From assembly GCA_964638865.1 (NCBI GenBank), contig CAZXBG010000089.1, forward strand, positions 1 to 17,493: a DNA stretch of 17,493 bases, read 5' to 3'. The stretch comes from UBA7236 sp964638865 (GTDB taxonomy: Bacteria; Bacteroidota; Bacteroidia; Chitinophagales; BACL12). Positions within the stretch are counted from its first letter, which is position 1. Every line of letters starts with the position of its first letter. A program made the position numbers and the translations under genes. Under the pieces are notes generated by a model. It saw only the letters and a program-made list of their open reading frames with translations, made no database searches and had not been told where the DNA came from. Shown one piece after another: positions 7,848 through 15,636 of this stretch.

Positions 7848-8258
7848 ATGGATATTATAAATCAATTTGAGGGTGAAACTATTGAGGAAGACGAAGGTAT
7901 TTGGGTGGTTACACTTGAAAAACCGCTTCTTGTTGAACTTTCTGTTGCACAACAGATCAGTATGTTCTACGAATATGGGGTATTAAAAGGCTGTAATCAA
8001 ACCATGTGCGAAATGTATGGCTTTTCGGAACCAGAACATTTAATTGGAACCCGATTAGGTGATCTGCTGCCTGCAACACAAGCTAATCTTGAGTTTTTGG
8101 AGGCATTTATCAGAAGTAATTACGACCTTAAAGATGCAGAATCTAAAGAAACAGACAAAGATGGAAAATCTGTTTATTTTCTCAATTCCATGAAAGGAAT
8201 TGTAAAAGACGGTATTCTAATAGCTGCAAAAGGAAGACAAAAATTGCTGAAAAAATAA
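7848..8258 (+). CDS. Stand-alone PAS-domain protein
   Basis: This is a 136-residue soluble protein. Residues about 33-130 look like a single PAS domain of the kind found in front of histidine kinases. Visible elements are VAQQISMFYEYGVLKGCNQT, MYGFSEPEHLIGTRLGDLLP, an FIRSNYDLKDAESKETDKDG segment, and a final strand, FLNSMKGIVKDGILIAAKGR. PAS domains sense small ligands, redox state or light, or mediate protein contacts. Here no kinase, cyclase or DNA-binding domain follows. The chain ends at the point where related proteins continue with a WGTQRDIT-like linker into the next module (here AAKGRQKLLKK). It may be a free sensory adaptor, or a remnant of a larger sensor. There is no partner gene nearby. 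The domain call is by pattern memory. Confidence 0.65.
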   Translation: MDIINQFEGETIEEDEGIWVVTLEKPLLVELSVAQQISMFYEYGVLKGCNQTMCEMYGFSEPEHLIGTRLGDLLPATQANLEFLEAFIRSNYDLKDAESKETDKDGKSVYFLNSMKGIVKDGILIAAKGRQKLLKK

Positions 8259-8307
8259 TTGTTGTATTAAACATTAAACAAAATTTACTTTTTTAAGTCA
8301 AACGATA

Positions 8308-9888
8308 ATGAGGTATTGTTTATTTATTTTTTCCCTTTCTGCATTTCTCTCCCTTTCGCTTTTTTCTCAATCCACCAATATTTCGGAGGGCAATATTTTT
8401 GATGGTGAACCATTTATGCTTGTTAACCCGCAGAATCAACAACATATTATTATCGTCTGGATGGGATTTGACGGATTTGATTTGATCAAAATAAAAGAAC
8501 GCGTGAGTTTTAACGGTGGAAATACCTGGAGTGAAATTATAGAAATTCCACACATAACATCAGGATTTACCTCTGCAGACCCTTCTATGGAATTTGACAG
8601 CGACGGAAATGTATATTTATGTTTTATCGATTATAATCCTGCCGGAACTGCCGGAGCGGTGTTAGTTTATAAATCATCAGATGGCGGACTAACATGGAAC
8701 GCAGCCACTGAAGTTATTGATGCATTCGCTGATGGCTTCGAAATACCGATCGATCGTCCATGGATCACAATTGACAGGTCAGGTGGCTCCAATGATGGCA
8801 ATATTTATATCACCACAAAACCAGCACCCTGGATTCCTTTTCCAAACAGAAATTATTTTATTTCCTCTACCAACAATGGAGTGAGTTATAATGATTGGCG
8901 ATATATTGATACGATTGGATGGAGAATTGGAAGTTTTATTCAGGCTCCAATGGCAACTCCGGCAGTTTCCGCCGTTGGTATTTTTCACACGATATATCCA
9001 GCATGGGAATTCACAGAAAATATTCTTCCCCGATTTATTTTAGCATCCAGCGAAAATGCCGGTGGAACATTTACCTACCGTGAAATAATTGAGTCGGGAG
9101 GTGACGAATTAATTACGGATACCAGTGCTAAGGTTGGATATTTATTAAAATGTAATCCCACAGATCCAAATCACCTCGCCTTCTTTACCATTTTACAAAC
9201 TGCCGGCGATGCTGATATTTATTTATTCGAAACTTTTAATGCAGGAAATACCTGGAATGAACAGGTTCGTGTTAATGATGATCCAATTAATACCGGAAAA
9301 ATGCAGGACCTTGTTTGGGCGAATTTTGATCTCGATGGCGACCTATTGGTAAGTTGGCGCGACCGAAGAAATGCTGCTGACACCGGTTTTAGTGTATCAT
9401 CAGAAATTTATGGTGTTATCAGATGGAAAGACTCTCTTGAATTTTCCGATAATTTTAAAATATCGAATACGCTTGTAGAATTTGATGATGTTCTACTCGG
9501 AAGCGGGAACGACTTTATGTGCAATGCTATGATAAATGATACTATTTATGCTGTCTGGGGTGATACGCGCGATGGATTTTTAAATGTATGGTTCAACAAA
9601 ATTTCTGCCAACACCTTAAGTGGAACTGGAATTCAAAATATCACCAGTGAATCAAAAGAATTAATTACGATCTATCCAAATCCCTCCTCAAATTTTGTTA
9701 CAATAGATTGCAAGAATATGTTTAAATTGTTTATTTATGATATATTGGGAAATTGCCTTTTAACAATGCCTCAGATAAAAAATGATTTGGTTTATATAGA
9801 TATATCAAAATTTCCAATTGGTATATATACCGTTAAAATAATTACCAATTCACAAAAAGAATTCAGCAGACGATTTACTAAAAATTAA
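8308..9888 (+). CDS. T9SS-exported BNR/Asp-box (sialidase-like propeller) protein
   Basis: This 526-residue protein has a signal peptide, MRYCLFIFSLSAFLSLSLFSQ, cleaved near residue 20. The body has Asp-box (BNR) repeats, which mark sialidase-type beta-propellers: SFNGGNTW (67-74), SSDGGLTW (123-130) and the less regular FETFNAGNTW further on. The C-terminus (about 453-526) is a classic type A T9SS sorting domain: IYPNPSSNFVTID, FIYDILGN, then FPIGIYTVKI and a basic tail. The propeller could be a glycosidase or a binding scaffold. The arginine triad and Tyr/Glu pair of true sialidases cannot be confirmed by eye, so enzymatic activity is not claimed. It is probably surface-attached or released. 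It follows the PAS gene by 49 bases, which may mean co-transcription. Confidence 0.85.
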   Translation: MRYCLFIFSLSAFLSLSLFSQSTNISEGNIFDGEPFMLVNPQNQQHIIIVWMGFDGFDLIKIKERVSFNGGNTWSEIIEIPHITSGFTSADPSMEFDSDGNVYLCFIDYNPAGTAGAVLVYKSSDGGLTWNAATEVIDAFADGFEIPIDRPWITIDRSGGSNDGNIYITTKPAPWIPFPNRNYFISSTNNGVSYNDWRYIDTIGWRIGSFIQAPMATPAVSAVGIFHTIYPAWEFTENILPRFILASSENAGGTFTYREIIESGGDELITDTSAKVGYLLKCNPTDPNHLAFFTILQTAGDADIYLFETFNAGNTWNEQVRVNDDPINTGKMQDLVWANFDLDGDLLVSWRDRRNAADTGFSVSSEIYGVIRWKDSLEFSDNFKISNTLVEFDDVLLGSGNDFMCNAMINDTIYAVWGDTRDGFLNVWFNKISANTLSGTGIQNITSESKELITIYPNPSSNFVTIDCKNMFKLFIYDILGNCLLTMPQIKNDLVYIDISKFPIGIYTVKIITNSQKEFSRRFTKN

Positions 9889-9910
9889 GGCCTTAGTAAT
9901 ACATTCAACT

Positions 9911-10021
9911 ATGAAGTATCTTATTTTCTTGTTGATTATTCTTGGTTCGAATAGTTTTGGACAATCAAATGAAACTTGCCTAAAACTTAAAAATTACTGC
10001 CAGAATTCACAGCAAATATAA
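9911..10021 (+). pseudogene. 36-codon signal-peptide ORF, probable truncated secreted gene
   Basis: An ATG at 9911 opens a short frame that encodes MKYLIFLLIILGSNSFGQ, a textbook signal peptide. It is followed by 18 residues with two cysteines (NETCLKLKNYCQNSQQI) and a TAA at 10019-10021. Such a peptide after export would be tiny, so this is most likely the surviving 5' end of a deleted secreted-protein gene. A real small secreted peptide is possible. The following 95 bases show no continuation that I recognise. Confidence 0.45.
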
Positions 10022-10116
10022 TTTTTATAAAATGAGTAGTGTTTTTGCGGGGAGAGGAACTTAACAATTTTCATAGAGCTCTTCTTGCCACACTTTCAAA
10101 ATTCAAAGCATAAAAA

Positions 10117-10141
10117 AAGGGAGACGGTTCATATCTCCCTT
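10117..10141 (-). terminator. Rho-independent terminator of the PUR-alpha-like gene
   Basis: On the minus strand AAGGGAGA and TCTCCCTT form an 8-bp stem around a 9-base loop, followed by a run of T (bases 10118-10112 on the plus strand are all A). It lies about 20 bases after the stop codon of the minus-strand gene. On the plus strand there is no T-tract, so it should act on the minus strand only. Confidence 0.85.
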
Positions 10142-10162
10142 CCTGATAAATAAAATGACCGG

Positions 10163-10669
10163 TTACAGTTTCAAATCATCATCTATATGTGTGTTATCAT
10201 GATGACCGTGGTGTTGATCATTTTTAATTTCATTATCTAATTTAAGATCATCTTCGTTGATTTGATCAATAGTATGGTTTTCTTCTACATTATCCACGGA
10301 AGTCTCTCTGTGATTTTCGGAGTGATTTTCAGAAAATGCCATGTGGTTATTTTCTCTGTCTATATCAGAACCTGATTGTTCATCGTATTTATGTGCAAAG
10401 GCGTCAAAATCAAAATCAGGCATTAAACCTTTTATATGATCAACTACAAGAGTCATTTCCTCAAGAAATTTATTAAAATCCTCCTTATAGATAAAAAGTT
10501 TATGTCGCTCATACCCATTTCCATCAAAACGTTTTTTGCTTTCCGTAATGGTAAGGTAATAATCGTTCGCTTTTGTTGTTCTAACATCAAAAAAATACGT
10601 TCTGCGTCTTCCCGCGCGTATTTTTCTTGAAAATACACTGTCGTTTCGCTGGCTGTTTTCGTTCTCCAC
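10163..10669 (-). CDS. PUR-alpha-like DUF3276 family protein
   Basis: This 168-residue protein starts at GTG (10669-10667). Residues about 11-82 match the Bacteroidota DUF3276 family, a single PUR repeat that binds single-stranded nucleic acid: SVFSRKIRAGRRRTYFFDVR, NDYYLTITESKKRF, then ERHKLFIYKEDFNKFLEEM. These aromatic and basic strands are the expected nucleic-acid surface. Residues about 85-168 are a low-complexity acidic and His-rich tail with repeated ENH units (114-116, 118-120, 130-132), an HHGHHDNTH cluster near 153-161, and two copies of DDLKL (140-144 and 164-168). The tail is probably disordered and longer than I remember for the family. The gene appears to be monocistronic, with its own terminator and a weak promoter-like TTG / TATATTTC pair (10744-10717, minus strand). 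The exact role is unknown. Confidence 0.85.
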   Translation of the reverse strand: MENENSQRNDSVFSRKIRAGRRRTYFFDVRTTKANDYYLTITESKKRFDGNGYERHKLFIYKEDFNKFLEEMTLVVDHIKGLMPDFDFDAFAHKYDEQSGSDIDRENNHMAFSENHSENHRETSVDNVEENHTIDQINEDDLKLDNEIKNDQHHGHHDNTHIDDDLKL

Positions 10670-10767
10670 TGTGTTCGGTTTTGGTTTTTTTAGTGTTGGG
10701 TTATTTCAAATATTCCGAAATATATAAAGATTTTGAAAATTCAAGTGTAAAAAACCTTTTTTTTATT

Positions 10768-12534
10768 TTATAAATCATTTTCCTCCAGACGTTGAGATTC
10801 GTAGATGGTGTAATAAATCCCTCTTTTTTCTAATAGCGATTCATGGGTTCCACGCTCTGCAATGCGGTGGTCGTCTAACACCAAAATTTGGTCAAACTCA
10901 AGCAGAGAGAAGATCCTGTGCGTTATTATAATTGCAGTTTTTGCCTCCAGATAGGTTATCAAATTACCCAAAATGGTTTTTTCAGTATTGCTGTCAACAG
11001 CACTTAAACTGTCATCCATCAAAATAACCGGAGAATTCTTCAAAAATGCCCTTGCAATAGAAACCCGCTGTTTTTGGCCTCCGCTCAGAGTTACCCCTCG
11101 CTCCCCTACCATTGTATTAAATCCGTCTTTAAAATATTCTATCTCTTCCCTTATAGAAGCAAAAGCGGCAAAAGTCTTAACTTCCTCTTCGGTAGCATTG
11201 CTATTCGAAAAGGCAATATTATTCCGTATCGTATCAGAAAACAGAAAAACATCCTGCGGAACAACACTCATTCCCCTTCTCAGATCCTCAAGATTATAAT
11301 TTTTGATAGGAACATCATCAATATAAATAATTCCCGAATCAGGATCATAAAGCCGAAATAAAAGGTCGCAAATGGTACTTTTCCCGGCACCTGTTTTTCC
11401 TACAATTGCAACTTTTTCACCCGGTTCTACAGTAAAGGAAATATTTTTTAACGCAGTTACACCTGTATCAGGGTAGGTAAATGTAACATCCTCAAACCTT
11501 ATTTTACCTTTTATACTCCTAACCGGCTTATCGGAGGAGACAATATCAGGCGTTATCAGCAAAAATTCGTTTATCCGTTTTTGCGACGCAGCAGCTCTTT
11601 GCACGATAGAAACCACCCATCCCAGAGAAGTTACCGGCCAGGTTAACATATTTATATAAAAAAGGAACTCAGCAAGGTCACCCGGACTGATTGTATCATT
11701 CATAACCTGAACTCCCCCGGCAAAAATGGTAATAAGCACACTCATTCCGATGAGTAAAACCATTAATGGCTGAAAAAAAGCGTCGACTCTCGACAAACTG
11801 AGTGAAAGATTCTTATATTTTTCACAATTTTCTTCAAAATAAATGCCTTCCTTTTCCTCTTGCGCATAAGCCTGAATAACCCGAATTCCGGAAAAGGATT
11901 CCTGAGCAATACTTGTGAGATTAGAAAGCTGAGCTTGTATCAATTCACTTTTTTTGTTGATGATACTATTCACAAAATAAATGGAGACGGACAAAACCGG
12001 TAATGGGAGCAATACATAAAGAGCGAGTGAGGGGCTAATTTGCACCATCATCCAGATAGCCAATACTGAGTTAAAAACAAGATTGATAAAGTACATTACT
12101 GCGGGGCCAACATATTGTCGCACCCGCCCAACATCTTCTGCAACCCGGCTCATGAGGTCGCCGGTATTGTTTCTTTTGAAAAAGGCCGGAGTTAAGATCT
12201 CATATTTTGCAAATAATTCATTTTTTTGGTCGAATTCGATATGCCTGCTCATAATAATAAGGGTCTGGCGCATAATGAACATACAGATGCCACGCAAAAG
12301 AGTAAAAGCCACGAAAAGAGCGGCAAAAATCAATAAAGCGTTAAACACTCCTGAAGGAACTCCGGTTTCGCTTTGGAAAGCATCCATATTTTTTTCCACT
12401 AGGTCGATCATATCTCCAATATAATGCGGAGCAAAAACCTGAAAAACATTCGAGAGCGCAACAAATAGGGTTCCGGTAAAGAATAGCCATTTATATTTTA
12501 AAAAATAAAAATTCAGCGATTTCAGATGTTGCAT
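10768..12534 (-). CDS. ABC exporter, fused permease and ATPase (MdlA/BmrC/MsbA type)
   Basis: This 588-residue half-transporter has six membrane helices (about residues 14-315) followed by an ATPase domain (about 343-585). Visible motifs are the Walker A GKTGAGKST (379-387), the Q-loop VPQDVFLF (425-432), the signature LSGGQKQR (483-490), Walker B VILMD (503-507), the D-loop SAVD and the H-loop His539. After Walker B comes Asp508 rather than the catalytic Glu. DDSLSAVD at this place is typical of the MdlA/BmrC side of heterodimeric exporters, where one site is degenerate. No partner half-transporter lies next to it, so it works either as a homodimer or with a distant partner. Type-IV ABC exporters move lipids, drugs or peptides out of the inner membrane; the substrate here is unknown. 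The start ATG at 12534 is preceded by a -7 element. Confidence 0.93.
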   Translation of the reverse strand: MQHLKSLNFYFLKYKWLFFTGTLFVALSNVFQVFAPHYIGDMIDLVEKNMDAFQSETGVPSGVFNALLIFAALFVAFTLLRGICMFIMRQTLIIMSRHIEFDQKNELFAKYEILTPAFFKRNNTGDLMSRVAEDVGRVRQYVGPAVMYFINLVFNSVLAIWMMVQISPSLALYVLLPLPVLSVSIYFVNSIINKKSELIQAQLSNLTSIAQESFSGIRVIQAYAQEEKEGIYFEENCEKYKNLSLSLSRVDAFFQPLMVLLIGMSVLITIFAGGVQVMNDTISPGDLAEFLFYINMLTWPVTSLGWVVSIVQRAAASQKRINEFLLITPDIVSSDKPVRSIKGKIRFEDVTFTYPDTGVTALKNISFTVEPGEKVAIVGKTGAGKSTICDLLFRLYDPDSGIIYIDDVPIKNYNLEDLRRGMSVVPQDVFLFSDTIRNNIAFSNSNATEEEVKTFAAFASIREEIEYFKDGFNTMVGERGVTLSGGQKQRVSIARAFLKNSPVILMDDSLSAVDSNTEKTILGNLITYLEAKTAIIITHRIFSLLEFDQILVLDDHRIAERGTHESLLEKRGIYYTIYESQRLEENDL

Positions 12535-12541
12535 ACGAATG

Positions 12542-12549
12542 CAAAGCTA
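12542..12549 (-). promoter_or_regulatory. -7 promoter element of the ABC exporter
   Basis: Read on the minus strand, TAGCTTTG is an exact match to TAnnTTTG, lying 7 bases before the ATG at 12534. The implied leader is only a few bases or none. No good TTTG is present at the usual upstream distance. Confidence 0.45.
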
Positions 12550-12588
12550 TAAAACCATTCAAAAGTTTCTTCTCTGTTTAAGTTCTTC

Positions 12589-12596
12589 TATCTTTG
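12589..12596 (+). promoter_or_regulatory. -7 promoter element of the leucine dehydrogenase gene
   Basis: TATCTTTG matches TAnnTTTG exactly and ends 25 bases before the ATG at 12622. A GTTTC about 20 bases upstream is a poor -33 element. It lies about 40 bases from the divergent -7 element of the ABC gene, so the two promoters are back to back. Confidence 0.5.
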
Positions 12597-12621
12597 TGCC
12601 TCCAAAAATAAATGTTCATTT

Positions 12622-13719
12622 ATGTCTAATACTTCTCTGCAGCTTGCCAATGGTGAAATTTTTTCAACTATGTTGGAAATGGAACATGAACAGATGGTTT
12701 TCTGCACCGACAAAAAGAGTGGTTTAAAAGCCATTATTGCAATACATAATACCACCCTCGGACCGGCACTTGGCGGCACCCGATTCTGGAATTATTCCAA
12801 TGAAAATGAAGCTATAATTGATGTTTTGCGTTTATCGCGGGGCATGACCTATAAAGCTGCTATTAGTGGATTGAATCTTGGGGGAGGAAAAGCCGTAATA
12901 ATTGGAGATTCTAAAACCGTGACCAATCGCGAACCTCTTTTTCGCCGTTATGGCCGATTTGTGGAGTCGCTCAACGGAAAATATATCACGGCGGAGGATG
13001 TAGGAACATCTACCGGAGATATGGAATTTATTGCCATGGAAACAAATCACGTTGCCGGAAAACCCGAAGAAATGGGTGGCGGTGGCGATCCATCCCCTGT
13101 TACTGCTTATGGAGTATTTTTAGGATTAAAAGCCGCAGTTAAATTTTCAACAGGTAGCGATAATCTTAAAGGAAAAAAAGTATTGGTTCAGGGGGTTGGC
13201 AATGTTGGATTTCATTTGGTGGAAAGATTATTGAAAGAAGAAGCTGTAGTGATGATCTCCGATATTAGTGAAGACAGAATTAATAAGATTACCTCTAAAT
13301 ACAAGGTGGAAGTTATCGACAAAGATGCCATTTACGATACCGCTATGGACATTTATGCTCCCTGTGCTTTAGGTGCTACCATAAATGATGAAACGATACA
13401 AAAATTAAAATGCAGTGTAATTGCCGGTGCTGCAAACAATCAGCTAAAGGAGGAAAAAAAACACGGGAGAGAATTAATTGATCGTGGCATATTATATGCA
13501 CCTGATTATTTAATTAATGCGGGCGGATTAATAAATTGTTATTCTGAACTGGAAGGATATAATCGTGAACGGGCATTACAAAAAACGGAGATTATTTATA
13601 CTCGTGCACTCGAAATTTTTGAAATTGCAAGAAAAGAAAATATAACAACACAAGCTGCTGCCAACAGAATTGCAGAAGAAAGACTAGCAGCTATTGCACA
13701 TATGAATTCCAGATTATAA
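12622..13719 (+). CDS. ldh: Leucine dehydrogenase (Glu/Leu/Phe/Val dehydrogenase family)
   Basis: This 365-residue NAD-dependent amino-acid dehydrogenase reversibly deaminates leucine, and related branched-chain amino acids, to the 2-oxo acid and ammonium in the cytoplasm. Visible features are the substrate-binding segment GPALGGTRFW, the lysine pair Lys78 (MTYKAA) and catalytic Lys90 (GLNLGGGKAVI), spaced 12 apart as in Bacillus LeuDH, and the Asp-containing TAEDVGT. The NAD-binding GVGNVGFHL lies near residue 193 and is followed by ISDIS. The C-terminal APDYLINAGGLINCYSEL is typical. The length is that of Leu/Val dehydrogenases rather than Glu dehydrogenase (about 420-450). Phe or Val preference cannot be excluded. 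It has its own promoter, divergent from the ABC exporter. It probably feeds branched-chain amino-acid use or branched fatty-acid precursors. Confidence 0.93.
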   Translation: MSNTSLQLANGEIFSTMLEMEHEQMVFCTDKKSGLKAIIAIHNTTLGPALGGTRFWNYSNENEAIIDVLRLSRGMTYKAAISGLNLGGGKAVIIGDSKTVTNREPLFRRYGRFVESLNGKYITAEDVGTSTGDMEFIAMETNHVAGKPEEMGGGGDPSPVTAYGVFLGLKAAVKFSTGSDNLKGKKVLVQGVGNVGFHLVERLLKEEAVVMISDISEDRINKITSKYKVEVIDKDAIYDTAMDIYAPCALGATINDETIQKLKCSVIAGAANNQLKEEKKHGRELIDRGILYAPDYLINAGGLINCYSELEGYNRERALQKTEIIYTRALEIFEIARKENITTQAAANRIAEERLAAIAHMNSRL

Positions 13720-13820
13720 TTAAAAAATAAGTGATACAGGATAGAAATTTAATGATTGAACCTGTAATTTACTATTTTAAAATATTTTTATTTACTATAT
13801 TCTAACTATCGTTACTTGAA

Positions 13821-14762
13821 ATGCTGAGCAGAAGAGGATTAAGAATTAAGGCAATGCAGACTTTGTATATTGTTTCGAGTACCGACAATATGGATGTCAG
13901 ATCAGCACTAAAACAGTTGAATTACAGTATAAATAACTCCCATTTGGCGTATTTATACGGTTTACATTTTATTACAGAACTTGCTCATCAGGTAGATCTG
14001 GAGGCACATATTAAAAAGAATAAATATTTGCCTTCAGAGTTGGATTTGAACTTTCCAGTTAAATTTTTCAGAAATCATTTAATAAATACCCTTTGGGAAA
14101 ACCAGTATTTCCAAAGTAAACTTAAAAAAGAAAAATTATTTGATTGGGTGGATGAAGAGATCGTGAAAATGATCTACAATCAGATGAAGGAATTCAAACC
14201 CTACGAAAAATATGCCGCAGAAATAAGCGATGAAACCGGCGATAAAAAAATTGTGCAGGAAATTTTCGAGAATTTTTTACTGAAAAACGAATATTTTGAT
14301 GAGCACATGGAAAACGTAGTTGGCACCTGGGCGGATGATGAATTTATTGTAAAGGGTTTGATGGAAGAATTTTTCCGCGCCAAATATATTTCAACACAAA
14401 ATGAAAAGCTACTTTTTGATTTTCATATCAGCGACGAAGAACAGCGGTTTGCTGATACGCTTGTTGGAAAAACCATGGAGGAAGACTCCTACTTTGATGA
14501 ATTGATCAAATCGAAATTGCAAAATTGGGAACTTGACCGCGTTTCGCTTATCGACCGAATACTTATGAAAATGGCCATTACAGAATTTTTGTTCATCCCA
14601 ACCATCCCAATTAAAGTAACAATTAACGAATATCTTGATATTTCTAAGTTATACAGCACCCCCAAAAGCCGCGAATTTATTAACGGTATATTGGACAAAC
14701 TTATGAATGAAATGAAATCTACAGGTCAGATTATCAAAACGGGCCGTGGCTTAATCGAATAA
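13821..14762 (+). CDS. nusB: Transcription antitermination factor NusB, long form
   Basis: NusB joins NusE (S10) and RNA polymerase at boxA to prevent early termination of rRNA transcription. The protein has 313 residues, about twice the length of enterobacterial NusB. Bacteroidota usually carry this long form. The start MLSRRGLRIKAMQTLY is the first NusB helix. A large helical insert follows, and the conserved C-terminal part is LIDRILMKMAITEFL, IPIKVTINEYLDISKLYSTPKSREFINGILD, ending near residue 300. It is the first gene of a plus-strand block with the DUF1573 lipoprotein, yajC, ybbR and coaE. A 16-base gap separates it from the next gene, so read-through is likely. Confidence 0.93.
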   Translation: MLSRRGLRIKAMQTLYIVSSTDNMDVRSALKQLNYSINNSHLAYLYGLHFITELAHQVDLEAHIKKNKYLPSELDLNFPVKFFRNHLINTLWENQYFQSKLKKEKLFDWVDEEIVKMIYNQMKEFKPYEKYAAEISDETGDKKIVQEIFENFLLKNEYFDEHMENVVGTWADDEFIVKGLMEEFFRAKYISTQNEKLLFDFHISDEEQRFADTLVGKTMEEDSYFDELIKSKLQNWELDRVSLIDRILMKMAITEFLFIPTIPIKVTINEYLDISKLYSTPKSREFINGILDKLMNEMKSTGQIIKTGRGLIE

Positions 14763-14766
14763 CCCT

Positions 14767-14774
14767 TACATTTG
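14767..14774 (+). promoter_or_regulatory. -7-like element directly before the DUF1573 gene
   Basis: TACATTTG fits TAnnTTTG exactly and ends 5 bases before the ATG at 14779, just after the nusB stop. If it is used, the transcript would be almost or fully leaderless. The lack of a clear -33 element leaves it uncertain. Confidence 0.4.
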
Positions 14775-14778
14775 TACT

Positions 14779-15249
14779 ATGAGATCAAAGTTTAATAATT
14801 TCGTTCTTTTCCTTGCTTTATGCGGAGCAGGAACACTGATTTCCTGCAAAGACAAACCTACAACTATAGATACTACCGCTCAATCTGCTGACGAGAAAAA
14901 ACTTTCTACCGATGTTGTAGAAAATTTGACTGCCATTACATTTGAGCGCGATCTGCACGATTTTAGTGAAATGATACAAGATGAAGTTGTAAATACTGAA
15001 TTTAAATTTACCAATACCGGCAAATACGATCTGGTTATTTCAAGTGCACGAGGTACTTGCGGTTGCACCAAACCGGAATGGCCTACAGAACCTATTGCAC
15101 CCGGAGAATCAGGCATAATAAAGGTGGGATTCGACAGCAAAAATAAAAGTGGTCCTTTTAATAAAACAGTAACCGTAACGGCAAATACAAACCCTGCAGA
15201 AAGCAGACTAATTATTAAGGGATTGGTAATTGTTCCAAAAGAAAAATAA
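14779..15249 (+). CDS. DUF1573 domain lipoprotein
   Basis: This 156-residue protein has a lipoprotein signal: MRSKFNNFVLFLALCGAGT followed by the lipobox LISC, with Cys23 as the lipidated residue. After a short linker of acidic and threonine residues, one DUF1573 domain (about 52-150) follows, an immunoglobulin-like fold related to the ASPM/Hydin type. Typical segments are HDFSEMIQDEVVNTEFKFTNTG, the conserved ISSARGTCGCTKPEWP, PIAPGESGIIKVGFDSKNKSG, and NKTVTVTANTNP. It should be anchored in the inner or outer membrane and face the periplasm or surface. The molecular role of the family is not known. It is 16 bases after nusB and 20 bases before yajC, a position I associate with this gene in many Bacteroidota. 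Confidence 0.9.
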   Translation: MRSKFNNFVLFLALCGAGTLISCKDKPTTIDTTAQSADEKKLSTDVVENLTAITFERDLHDFSEMIQDEVVNTEFKFTNTGKYDLVISSARGTCGCTKPEWPTEPIAPGESGIIKVGFDSKNKSGPFNKTVTVTANTNPAESRLIIKGLVIVPKEK

Positions 15250-15269
15250 ACTTAAATAACCAAAAACAA

Positions 15270-15617
15270 ATGAATATGATTGATAAATTAGTAATTCTAA
15301 TGCCAACAAGTGGTGCCGAATCGTCGGGATCTTCCAGTTTTATGAGTATTGCCTTTTTTGTCTTGTTTTTTCTGATCCTCTATTTCTTTATGATCCGCCC
15401 ACAATCAAAAAAAGCAAAAGAACAAAAATCATTTTTAACTGAAATTAAAGTTGGCGATAAGATTGTTACCATAGGTGGCGTACATGGTAAAATTTTAAAG
15501 GTTGATGAGGATACTTATCTTATTGAAGTAGATACAAACACAAAAGTGCGCATCGAAAAATCTGTTATCTCCTTAGATTTTACAAAAGCAGTAGCAGCAC
15601 GCAAACAACAATCCTAA
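15270..15617 (+). CDS. yajC: Preprotein translocase subunit YajC
   Basis: YajC is the small accessory membrane protein of the SecDF-YajC part of the Sec translocon. The 115-residue protein has one membrane helix (about 25-43), followed directly by the family mark FMIRPQSKKAKEQ. After that comes the cytoplasmic beta domain EIKVGDKIVTIGGVHGKI and KVRIEKSVIS. The start could be the ATG at 15270 or the one at 15276, because the protein begins MNM. It sits between the DUF1573 lipoprotein and ybbR genes, and secDF is not in the window. Confidence 0.95.
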   Translation: MNMIDKLVILMPTSGAESSGSSSFMSIAFFVLFFLILYFFMIRPQSKKAKEQKSFLTEIKVGDKIVTIGGVHGKILKVDEDTYLIEVDTNTKVRIEKSVISLDFTKAVAARKQQS

Positions 15618-15636
15618 TCAACTACAATTAATTTAA

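Noticed and set aside
10436..10638. Frames overlapping the PUR-like gene on both strands
   Set aside because: They are shadows of a well-recognised coding region.
13734..13769. TACAGG / CCTGTA inverted repeat after leucine dehydrogenase as a terminator
   Set aside because: The stem is only 6 bp with a loop of about 20 bases and no T-tract.
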